In this document: piece by piece, positions 7,978-15,397 of the stretch
Numbering within the stretch: the first letter of the stretch is position 1
How the letters are laid out: each line of letters begins with the position of its first letter
NCBI RefSeq assembly: GCF_003854935.1
Contig: NZ_CP033970.1
Location: 1,612,001-1,676,000, forward strand
Length of the DNA: 64,000 nucleotides
Reading direction: 5' to 3'
Source of the DNA: Cupriavidus pauculus
GTDB lineage: Bacteria > Pseudomonadota > Gammaproteobacteria > Burkholderiales > Burkholderiaceae
Notes under the pieces: generated by a model
The model's database searches: none
Seen by the model: only the letters and a program-made list of their open reading frames with translations
What the model was told of the DNA's origin: nothing
Made by a program: the position numbers and the translations under genes

Positions 7978-9258
7978 ATGACCCTTTTCCGTTCCCTCTT
8001 CAATGCCGCCGCGACCGCCGCGGCCATGGCCGCCACGTTAGGCGCGGCGTCGTCGGCGCTGGCCGCCTCGGACCCGGCGCTGATCCAGCGCGGCGCCTAC
8101 CTGGCCCGCGTGGGCGACTGCATGGCCTGCCACAGCGCGCCGGGCAAGCCCGCGTACAGCGGCGGCCTGCCCATCGACAGCGGCCACGGCATCATCTACG
8201 CCACCAACATCACGCCCGACCGCCAGCATGGCATCGGCCAGTACACCGAGAAGCAGTTTGCCGACGCGGTGCGCAAGGGCGTGCGCGCCGATGGCCAGCA
8301 CCTGTACCCGGCCATGCCGTACCCGAACTACCGCAAGGTGACGGACGCGGACATCCACGCGCTCTACGCATTCTTCATGGAAGGCGTGGCGCCCAGCAGC
8401 GCGCAGCCGCCCCAGACCAGCATGGACTTTCCGTTCAACCTGCGCTGGGGCATGGCGGTGTGGAACTACGTGTTCACGTCGGACAAGCCGTTCCAGCCGC
8501 GCGCGGCCTGGACCGACCAGGTCAAGCTCGGCGCCTACCTGGTGGAAGGGCTGGGCCACTGCAGCAGCTGCCACACGCCGCGCGGCATCGCCATGAACGA
8601 GAAGGCCGATTCCAGCGCCGACGCGCAGTACCTGGCCGGCGGCGATCTGAACGGCTGGCCCGTGCCGTCGCTGCGCGGCATGCCGCACTGGACCGACCAG
8701 GACATCGTCGACTACCTGCTGACCGGCCGCAACCGCACGGCGGCCGTGGCGGGCGAGATGACGGCCGTGGTCGAGCACAGCACCTCGCATATGCGTCCGG
8801 TGGACCTGTCCGCGATTGCGGCCTACCTGAAGAGCCTGCCGCCGGTGCCGGCCGCGTCCGCCGCCGTGAAGCCGCAGGGCGCCGACGCCACGATCCGCAA
8901 GCTGACCGCGGCCAGGAACCTGACGCTGGGCGAGCGGCTGTATCTCGACAACTGCGCGGCCTGCCACTTCGTGACGGGCAAGGGCGCCGAGCGCGTGTTC
9001 CCGCGCGTGGACGGCGCCACCGTCGTCAACGCCGACAGTCCGACCGCGCTGGTCAACGTGATCCTGGCCGGCGCGCGCACGCCGTCCACGGCCAAGGCGC
9101 CGTCGATCCTGGTGATGCCGGGTTTTGCCCATCGGATGAACGATGCCGAAGTGGCCGAGCTGGCCACGTTCCTGCGGCAGGGATGGAGCAACCACGCGGC
9201 GCCCGTCACCGAGCGCAATGTGAAGGCCGTGCGCACGTCGCTGACGCCGGCGCACTGA
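7978..9258 (+). CDS. Tri-heme cytochrome c subunit of the FAD dehydrogenase
   Basis: A 426-residue exported protein with an N-terminal Sec signal ending near ALAAS (residue 30). Three heme c sites are visible: CMACH (residues 48-52), CSSCH and CAACH, spaced as in the cytochrome subunit of gluconate/alcohol dehydrogenases. It starts 11 bases after the flavoprotein stop, so the three genes are one operon. It should pass electrons from the flavoprotein to ubiquinone at the outer face of the inner membrane. Confidence 0.9.
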   Translation: MTLFRSLFNAAATAAAMAATLGAASSALAASDPALIQRGAYLARVGDCMACHSAPGKPAYSGGLPIDSGHGIIYATNITPDRQHGIGQYTEKQFADAVRKGVRADGQHLYPAMPYPNYRKVTDADIHALYAFFMEGVAPSSAQPPQTSMDFPFNLRWGMAVWNYVFTSDKPFQPRAAWTDQVKLGAYLVEGLGHCSSCHTPRGIAMNEKADSSADAQYLAGGDLNGWPVPSLRGMPHWTDQDIVDYLLTGRNRTAAVAGEMTAVVEHSTSHMRPVDLSAIAAYLKSLPPVPAASAAVKPQGADATIRKLTAARNLTLGERLYLDNCAACHFVTGKGAERVFPRVDGATVVNADSPTALVNVILAGARTPSTAKAPSILVMPGFAHRMNDAEVAELATFLRQGWSNHAAPVTERNVKAVRTSLTPAH

Positions 9259-9288
9259 GCGCCCGGCCAGCGCAGGCTGGCGGCGCGT

Positions 9289-9966
9289 TCAGCCGTTGCC
9301 GACCTTGCCGCCCCGGGTCCGGGCCTTGCGCTCGGGCACCAGCGGGATGGCATGCATGCCTTCCAGCCAGGACAGCGCATCGACGTACGACAGGAACTGT
9401 TCGAGATAGCCGGGCGAGACCTCGCGCATCAGCGACAGCGCGCGGTGCACCAGATGGTTGGTGTTCAGCGGCCCGGCGTTGTCGGGCACGTGCGCCTGCG
9501 ACTGGCGCAGTTGCCGCTCGACGCTGACACGCGCCCAGGTGTCGCGGAAGTAGTCGGCCAGCGCTGGCTCGGCGGCCGCGCCGCGGGGGAGGGTGTTCGA
9601 CGGGGTCGGTGACGTAGGCGCCGTGGGCGCCGTTGGCGATGCAGTGGGCGGGCAGGTGTCGACGTCCGCGCCGCGCGCCAGTCGCGCCGTCAGCGCCGCG
9701 AGGTCCGCCAGCGCGCCCGTGGGCGAGGGCGATGCCTCGCATACGGAAGCTTCGCCGGCCGCGTCCCGCTCGATCGCCTCTCCGTAAGCCGCCACCAGCG
9801 CCGCCAGCCGCGCGTCGAGCCACCGCCGTGCTTCGCCGTCGAAGCCAGCCGCGCGTCGCGCCATCGCGTCGATCAGGCAGAAGCGCACCGGGTCCGCGCG
9901 GTCGGCGCCGGACAGCCGCCAGGCATCCAGCCGGGCGCGCGGATCGGGCTGGGCGTCCTCATGCAT
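9289..9966 (-). CDS. DUF2894-like protein, last gene of the ZorAB-like motor operon
   Basis: A 225-residue soluble protein of unknown function; I recognise it as DUF2894 mainly from its place in this conserved betaproteobacterial gene set. It has an Ala-rich N-terminal half with RRWLDARLAALVAAYG, a Pro/Thr/Ser-rich linker around residues 120-140 (TASPTAPTAPTSPTPS), and a conserved-looking C-terminal half (YFRDTWARVSVERQLRQS, LVHRALSLM, FLSYVDALSWLEGM). The ATG at 9966 overlaps the end of the OmpA-like gene by eight bases, indicating translational coupling. No signal peptide or membrane segment is seen, so it is probably cytoplasmic and may act with the tail of the channel protein. Confidence 0.72.
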   Translation of the reverse strand: MHEDAQPDPRARLDAWRLSGADRADPVRFCLIDAMARRAAGFDGEARRWLDARLAALVAAYGEAIERDAAGEASVCEASPSPTGALADLAALTARLARGADVDTCPPTASPTAPTAPTSPTPSNTLPRGAAAEPALADYFRDTWARVSVERQLRQSQAHVPDNAGPLNTNHLVHRALSLMREVSPGYLEQFLSYVDALSWLEGMHAIPLVPERKARTRGGKVGNG

Positions 9967-10606
9967 GCGGCTTCTGGCCCCCGGCCGACACGCGCGGCAC
10001 CGGCGCGATTTCCACGCGCCGATTCTTGGCGCGGCTTTCTTCGGTGGCATTGGGCGCCACCGGCTGCTGCGCCCCAAACGCGGCGGAGAAGATCGACACC
10101 GGCGGCACGCCCGCATCGATCAGCGCGCGCGTCACGGTCAGCGCGCGCTGCGCCGACAGCTCCAGGTTGTCGGCAAAGCGGCGGTTGCCTTCGCGCACCT
10201 GCCGGTCGTCGGTAAAGCCGCTGACCATCAGAATTTCATCGCGCGCACCCAGGTAAGCCGACAGCGGCGCCGCCAGGCTTTTGAGCAGCGCCTGGCCCTC
10301 TGGCTGCAACTGGTCGGAGTTCACCGCGAACAGCACGTTGCCGCTGATGCCGATCCGGCCGTCCTTGAGCGTGACGCGGCCCGCCGCCAGCGGCCCGGCC
10401 AGCGCCTGCTCCAGCGTCTGGCGCCGCTGCAGTTCTTCCTGCCGCTGCTTCACTTCCTTTTCCAGCCGTGCCGACAGCTCCATCTGCACGCCAATCACGC
10501 CCAGCAGCACCAGCACGAAGGCGCCGAGCATGACCGACATCAGGTCGCCAAACACCGCCCAGGCCGGGACGGTGGTCTCCACGCCGGCGTCGTGATCGTC
10601 CGTCAT
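9959..10606 (-). CDS. MotB/ZorB-like OmpA-family protein
   Basis: A 215-residue inner-membrane protein with a short cytoplasmic start, one membrane helix (about residues 17-40) and a periplasmic OmpA domain (about 90-205; VSGFTDDRQV, NLELSAQRALTVTRALIDAG, RAKNRRVEI). An Asp at residue 21 (FGDLMSVML) starts the helix, in the place of the essential proton-carrying Asp of MotB and ZorB. The plug-like stretch EKEVKQRQEELQRRQ follows. Together with the upstream MotA/ExbB-like gene, with which it overlaps by four bases (ATGA), it forms a stator-type pair anchored to peptidoglycan. Confidence 0.85.
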   Translation of the reverse strand: MTDDHDAGVETTVPAWAVFGDLMSVMLGAFVLVLLGVIGVQMELSARLEKEVKQRQEELQRRQTLEQALAGPLAAGRVTLKDGRIGISGNVLFAVNSDQLQPEGQALLKSLAAPLSAYLGARDEILMVSGFTDDRQVREGNRRFADNLELSAQRALTVTRALIDAGVPPVSIFSAAFGAQQPVAPNATEESRAKNRRVEIAPVPRVSAGGQKPHA

Positions 10607-12996
10607 GCGGCTTCGGCGCCAGCCTGCCGGGCGGCGAACTGCTGCAGGTTTTCCAGGATCTGCTTCTGCGACAGCATGCTCAGGTCCACCACCTCGCGCG
10701 CCTGGGCCACGTAGTAGGCCAGTTGCTCGTCGCTGCGCGCCATCGACTTGTCGAGCGCGGCCTCGATGCGCGCCAGGTGCTCGGCCAGCTTGTCGTTCGA
10801 CGCGCTGAACATCTGCACCGCCATGCCGAAGGCTTCGCCCAGGCTTGCCACTTCCACCGCGCTGCCCGTGATGCGGGCGGCGATGCCGTCGAGCTTGCCG
10901 GTTTCCTGCGCCACCTGCTCGGTGAAGCGCGTGCCCACCCGGTCCAGCAGGTCGGCCGTGGTGGTGACCAGCCCGTCCACCGCCGCGCGCTGCTCGGTCG
11001 ACGCGTGGTTCACGGCGTCCAGCAGCGTGCCGAGCGTTTCCAGCAGCCGGCCGCGTTCTTCCAGCATCGCGTTGTCGCGCGCCATGCCGTCGGTCAGTTT
11101 CTGGCGCAGCTCGGCGATGACCTCGGCGGCCGCCTTGGGCGCTTCGGTGGCGATCTGCGCCAGGCGGGCGACCTCGGCAATCGTGTCGCTGGCCTGCTGC
11201 TGCGTGTGCGTGGCGATTTCGCGCGCGGTGTCGGCCAGCGCGTCATGGAGTGCGCGCTGCTGCCCGGCCGACGCCGTGCTCGCGGCCTGCCATTCGTCGC
11301 GCATCGTGGCGGCCATGGTGGCCAGCGTGTCCTGCCAGGCCGTCAGGCGCTGGGCGTCGCGCGCGGCCAGATCGGCCTGCAGCGACGCGGCAGCCTGCAG
11401 CAGGTGGTCGATCTCGGCCAGCGTGCCCGTGGCATGGGCCTGCGCGTGCGTGGCGATGTCGCGGGCGCTTTGCGACAGCGCGTCGCGCACGGCCCGCTGG
11501 TCGGCGGCCGATTGGGCGCTGGCGGCCTGCCATTGCTCGCGCATCGTGCTCGCCATGGCGGCCAGCGCCTCTTGCCACGCCGCAAGACGGGCCGCGTCGC
11601 GGCTGTCCAGCGTCGACTGGCGAGCCGTCTCCTGCGCGGCCAGTTGCGCGTGGAGGTCGGCATGGGACTGGCGAACCGTGCCGGCGAAGTCGGTGGCCTG
11701 CGCGGCAAAGGCGGCGGCGTGCTGCGAGAACGCCGACGATGCGTCGGTCATGGCCGCGCGGTTGGCGCTGGCCAGCGAGGTGCCGGTATCGGCCAGGCGT
11801 GACAGCGCCGCATCCCAGGTGCGCGCCGCGTCGGCCGTGGCCGTGTCCAGGCGGGCGCCGATGCCATCGACCAGCGCCGCCGAGCGCTGCGCGAAGGTCT
11901 CGCCGAAGCCGTCCAGCGTCGCGCGCAGGTCGGCCGCGAGCGCGCCATTGGCCTGCCGATGGTCGGCCAGGGACGCGCGCCAGGTATCGACCACGGCGGC
12001 CGTGGTGGATTCGAAGCGGGCGGCGGTGCCGTCCAGATGCTGCTGCACGGTCAGCGTGATCGCGTCGCGCAGCGCGGATGCCTCGCGGGCGAGGCCGGCC
12101 ATGGTCGTATCGACGGCGGGCTGGATCGCGGCGCTGGCTGCCCGGGCGCTGTCGGCAATGCCGTCCTTGAGCGACGCGCCGACGGTCTCGGCCAGCCGCG
12201 CGTAGGCGGCGTCGGTGCGGGCGTGGAACGCGTCCTGGCCGTCCGCCAGCCGCTGGCCCAGCGCCTCGTGCTGGCTGGCCAGCGTGGTCGCCATCGTGTC
12301 GAGCCGGTCGACCAGGGCCGGCATCAGCTTGGCCTGCCGTTGCAGCAGCGCAAACACCGCGTCGTGCTGGTGATGGCGCGAGAACCCGCGCAGCGTGGTG
12401 ACAAGCTGTTCGTCGAGCAGTTGCGCCGCCTGCACACGCTCGCGGCGCGCCATCGTCGACAGCAGCCCGAGCATGGCCGACGTGGCCACGCCCGCCACCG
12501 ACGTGCCGAACGCAAAGCCCAGCCCCTTGACCGGCGCCGCCAGCGACGCGCGGATGGCCTGCAGGTCGGCGGCGCCTTCGAGCGCCACGCCGGTGCTGCG
12601 CAGCGTACCGACCATGCCGAGGAACGTGCCGAGCATGCCCAGCAGCACCAGCAGCCCGACGAGGTAAGGCGTCATGGCCGGGCCGGGCAGCGCCACGCGC
12701 TCGCCTTCCACGCGCAGGCGCACCGCGTTGCGCAGGCTCGGGTGCAGGCGATCCAGCCATGCCCCGAGGCTGGCCGGCGGCGTCGAGAGCGCGGCGATGG
12801 CGGCGGTCAGCGTCGGCGTGGCCTGCCGGTAGCGATGCAGTTCCAGCGCGCCGCCGACATAGAAGCCGCCGATCAGCAGCGTGACGGCTAGCGCCAGCGC
12901 ATTCGTGCCCGCGTAGCCGGCGCCAACCCAGCCGACAACGGCAAGGCCGGCCAGGAAGACGACGGGGGCGGCGAGGGAGGTGAGGTGTCTGTTCAT
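10603..12996 (-). CDS. DUF802 protein: MotA/ExbB/ZorA-like channel with a very long helical tail
   Basis: A 797-residue protein. Hydrophobic segments lie at about residues 8-27, 32-52, 109-132 and 157-182. The third contains LLGMLGTFLGMVGTL, the ExbB/TolQ/MotA/ZorA-type pore helix motif; the fourth reads GLGFAFGTSVAGVATSAML, also typical. The remaining 600 or so residues are an Ala/Gln/Asp/Arg-rich helical tail with repeating segments such as LAAMASTMREQWQAAS and LATMAATMRDEWQAAS, likely a long coiled coil in the cytoplasm. The architecture (channel domain, long tail, OmpA partner next door) is that of ZorA. It starts nine bases after DUF3348 and overlaps the OmpA gene by four. Confidence 0.82.
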   Translation of the reverse strand: MNRHLTSLAAPVVFLAGLAVVGWVGAGYAGTNALALAVTLLIGGFYVGGALELHRYRQATPTLTAAIAALSTPPASLGAWLDRLHPSLRNAVRLRVEGERVALPGPAMTPYLVGLLVLLGMLGTFLGMVGTLRSTGVALEGAADLQAIRASLAAPVKGLGFAFGTSVAGVATSAMLGLLSTMARRERVQAAQLLDEQLVTTLRGFSRHHQHDAVFALLQRQAKLMPALVDRLDTMATTLASQHEALGQRLADGQDAFHARTDAAYARLAETVGASLKDGIADSARAASAAIQPAVDTTMAGLAREASALRDAITLTVQQHLDGTAARFESTTAAVVDTWRASLADHRQANGALAADLRATLDGFGETFAQRSAALVDGIGARLDTATADAARTWDAALSRLADTGTSLASANRAAMTDASSAFSQHAAAFAAQATDFAGTVRQSHADLHAQLAAQETARQSTLDSRDAARLAAWQEALAAMASTMREQWQAASAQSAADQRAVRDALSQSARDIATHAQAHATGTLAEIDHLLQAAASLQADLAARDAQRLTAWQDTLATMAATMRDEWQAASTASAGQQRALHDALADTAREIATHTQQQASDTIAEVARLAQIATEAPKAAAEVIAELRQKLTDGMARDNAMLEERGRLLETLGTLLDAVNHASTEQRAAVDGLVTTTADLLDRVGTRFTEQVAQETGKLDGIAARITGSAVEVASLGEAFGMAVQMFSASNDKLAEHLARIEAALDKSMARSDEQLAYYVAQAREVVDLSMLSQKQILENLQQFAARQAGAEAA

Positions 12997-13005
12997 GTCG
13001 GTCGG

Positions 13006-13689
13006 TCAGGTATCGCGCAGGGCCGCGAGCAGCGCTTCCACCGGCTGGAAGCGAATTTCCAGCTCGGCCAGCAGCACGCTCTGCATGTCCGTGCGAAATA
13101 CGTTGAGCCACGCGCCCTCCGCGGCGCGCAGCCTTGTGAAATGCGGTTCCAGCAGCCCCGGCACGGCGGCAAGCACGGCCTGCTCGCGCGCGCCCAGCAC
13201 CTGTTCCATGACGGTGTCGAGCATCGCCAGCCGGCCCGCCTGCGGCGTGCGCGCGGCCAGCGACGTGCGCAGCCGCGCCCGCAGGCCGCCGATCTCGCGC
13301 TCCATCTGCTGCTGCAGCGCCACGTAGCGCTGGCGATGGTCGGCAAAGTCGGATTCGGCCGCGTCAGGCGCCGCCAGGCGCGCCGGCACCCTGCGGCGGC
13401 TGTCCGACGCGGCGCCTTGCCCCGTGATGGCGGCGGTCAGCGTCGCGCGTACGTGCCGGCCGGCCGCCTCGCCCGCCAGGCCGCGCGCGGCGGGCGCTCC
13501 GGACGCCACTTCGGGCGGGCTGCCGTTCAGCGCGGCGGACAGCGCGATGGCATCGGTCCAGCCCAGCCAGCGGCTGATCTCCGCCGACAGCGACGGCGCG
13601 GCGCCGGGGGCCCCGGCGTCGGTCAGGCGCGCCAGCAGGCGCACCAGTTTCGGGCCGCTGAGGCCCGTGCGCTGTGGCACTTGCGTCAT
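13006..13689 (-). CDS. DUF3348 protein, first gene of the ZorAB-like motor operon
   Basis: A 227-residue soluble protein. The N-terminus MTQVPQRTGLSGPKLVRLL is typical of the betaproteobacterial DUF3348 family. The rest is mostly helical, including RQRYVALQQQMEREIGGLRARLR and a C-terminal FRTDMQSVLLAELEIRFQPV. No signal or membrane segment. It is followed nine bases later by the channel gene, so it is the promoter-proximal member of the four-gene operon. The ATG at 13689 is chosen because upstream codons read into the intergenic region shared with the metQ-like gene. Function unknown; a cytoplasmic partner of the motor tail is a guess. Confidence 0.78.
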   Translation of the reverse strand: MTQVPQRTGLSGPKLVRLLARLTDAGAPGAAPSLSAEISRWLGWTDAIALSAALNGSPPEVASGAPAARGLAGEAAGRHVRATLTAAITGQGAASDSRRRVPARLAAPDAAESDFADHRQRYVALQQQMEREIGGLRARLRTSLAARTPQAGRLAMLDTVMEQVLGAREQAVLAAVPGLLEPHFTRLRAAEGAWLNVFRTDMQSVLLAELEIRFQPVEALLAALRDT

Positions 13690-13835
13690 GTCGCCAGAAT
13701 CGGAAAAAGCGGGGAGTTTACACGGTTGCGGGCCCGCTGGCGCCCCCTCGGCACCCGGAACATTGCGGTAAGCTTGCGCCTCGGCCGCACCTACCCGGTG
13801 CGCCGCTCCTCGATTCCCAGGAAAAAACAAGACCT

Positions 13836-14648
13836 ATGAAGATGCTCTCGATCACGAAGACCCTGGCCGCCGCTACCGTGGCGCTGGGTGTGATGGCTGC
13901 CGGCAACGCGGCGGCCCAGGAACAGACGATGCGCCTTGGCACCGTCAGCGGCCCCGACGCCGAAGTCTGGCAGGTGGTGCAGAAGGTGGCCAAGAAAAAC
14001 GGCCTGAACGTCAAGATCGTCGAATTCAACGATTACGTGCAGCCGAACGCCGCGCTGGACGCCGGCGACCTGGACGCCAACAGCTTCCAGCACCAGCCGT
14101 ACCTCGACAGCCAGATCAAGCAGCGCGGCTACAAGATGGTCAGCGTCGGCTACACGTACATCTCGCCGCTGGGCATCTACTCGAAGAGCCTGAAGTCGCC
14201 CAAGGACCTGCAGCCGGGCGCCAAGGTTGCCGTGCCCAACGATCCGTCGAACGAAAACCGCGCGCTGCTGCTGCTGGCCGCCCAGGGCGTCATCAAGCTC
14301 AAGCCCGGCGTCGGCACGAATGGCGTGAACGCCACGCCGCTCGACATCGCCGAGAATCCCAAGAAGATCAAGATCGTCGAACTCGACGCCGCCCAACTGG
14401 CCCGTGCGCTGCCCGACGTGGCCGCCGCCGTGATCAACACGAACTACGCGCTGGCCGCCGGCCTGCAGCCGACGACGAACGCCATCGCGCTGGAAGACAT
14501 CCGCAGCCCGTACGCCAACGTCATCGTCGTGCGCACGCAGGACAAGGACAAGCCGTGGGTCAAGAAGCTCGTGGCCGCCTACCAGTCCGAGGAAGTACGC
14601 CAGTTCATGAAGACGCAGTTCAAGGGCGCGATGGTGCCGTCGTTCTGA
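13836..14648 (+). CDS. MetQ/NlpA-family periplasmic binding protein
   Basis: A 270-residue solute-binding protein for D/L-methionine-type ABC importers. Family motifs are clear: VEFNDYVQPNAALDAGDLDANSFQH near the ligand site, YISPLGIYS, VAVPNDPSNENRAL and INTNYAL. The signal peptide ends near GNAAAQE and shows no lipobox cysteine, whereas most MetQ proteins are lipoproteins, so this one is probably free in the periplasm. No metN or metI gene lies nearby; it must serve a transporter encoded elsewhere. A hairpin terminator follows. Confidence 0.88.
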   Translation: MKMLSITKTLAAATVALGVMAAGNAAAQEQTMRLGTVSGPDAEVWQVVQKVAKKNGLNVKIVEFNDYVQPNAALDAGDLDANSFQHQPYLDSQIKQRGYKMVSVGYTYISPLGIYSKSLKSPKDLQPGAKVAVPNDPSNENRALLLLAAQGVIKLKPGVGTNGVNATPLDIAENPKKIKIVELDAAQLARALPDVAAAVINTNYALAAGLQPTTNAIALEDIRSPYANVIVVRTQDKDKPWVKKLVAAYQSEEVRQFMKTQFKGAMVPSF

Positions 14649-14676
14649 GCGACGTTTCACGCCCGCCCCGCGACGC

Positions 14677-14711
14677 GGCAGCCCCGGCTTCGGCCGGCGC
14701 TGCCGTTTTTG
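14677..14711 (+). terminator. Rho-independent terminator after the metQ-like gene
   Basis: CGGCAGC (14677-14683) pairs with GCTGCCG (14700-14706), with an inner CCGGC/GCCGG stem closed by a TTCG tetraloop, and a T run follows at once. It lies 28 bases after the stop codon. Confidence 0.8.
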
Positions 14712-14801
14712 CATCTATGGATAGTTGAATTGGTTCGTTCCCGCCGGCGGACGGCGGCGCTAAGGTATGCCGATCGCCCCTTGCGCATCGGAGAATCGCC
14801 C

Positions 14802-15365
14802 GTGTCCACGCCCTTGAAAGTCGTCGCCGTCAACGGCAGCGCCCATCGACCCTCGCGCACGCTGGTGCTGGTGCAGGCGCTGCTGGCCGAGCTGTCGCAG
14901 CGGCTCGTGCTCGATACCCAGGTCGTGGACCTCAGCGAGATTGCCCGCCCGCTCGGTGGCGCGCTGACGCGCCAGGAGCTGCCCGCCGACATCGAGGTCC
15001 AACTGGCGGCCATCGAATCGGCCGACCTGCTGATCGCGGCCGCGCCGGTCTATCGCGGATCGTTCCCGGGCCACTTCAAGCATCTGTTCGACCTGGTCGG
15101 CATGGATGCGCTGGCCAGCAAGCCGGTGCTGCTGGCCGCCACCGGCGGCAGCGACCGCCACGCGCTGGTGCTGGAACACCAGTTGCGGCCGCTGTTCAGC
15201 TTCCTGCAGGCGCTGACGCTGCCGATCGGCGTCTACACATCGACCGGCGACTTCGACGGCCACGAGATCGGCAACGGCGCGCTGGCCGAACGGATCAAGC
15301 TGGCAGCGGAACGCGCCGCGCCGTTGTTTCCGGGCGCGGCCAGGCCGTTGCGGCGGGTGGCTTGA
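14802..15365 (+). CDS. NAD(P)H-dependent FMN reductase (SsuE/MsuE-like)
   Basis: A 187-residue flavodoxin-fold reductase that supplies reduced FMN to two-component monooxygenases such as alkanesulfonate or methanesulfonate monooxygenase. The FMN phosphate loop NGSAHRPSRTL, the APVYRGSFPGHFKHLFD segment and LLAATGGSDRHALVLEHQLRPLFSFL are characteristic. The start is a GTG at 14802 with GGAGA twelve bases upstream; upstream frame residues do not resemble the family. No monooxygenase or sulfonate transporter lies next to it. It could also serve as a quinone or azo reductase. Confidence 0.82.
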   Translation: MSTPLKVVAVNGSAHRPSRTLVLVQALLAELSQRLVLDTQVVDLSEIARPLGGALTRQELPADIEVQLAAIESADLLIAAAPVYRGSFPGHFKHLFDLVGMDALASKPVLLAATGGSDRHALVLEHQLRPLFSFLQALTLPIGVYTSTGDFDGHEIGNGALAERIKLAAERAAPLFPGAARPLRRVA

Positions 15366-15397
15366 CCCTGCGCTCTACCACCCCGCACGGCGGATTC

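Noticed and set aside
9259-9288. GC-rich inverted repeat (CCAGC/GCTGG) as a terminator between the cytochrome gene and DUF2894
   Set aside because: The stem is short and no T run follows on either strand.
9289-13689. Calling the motor operon a bona fide Zorya system
   Set aside because: No ZorC/ZorD/ZorE-type helicase or nuclease is present and the flanking proteins are DUF3348 and DUF2894; only the ZorAB-like core is supported.
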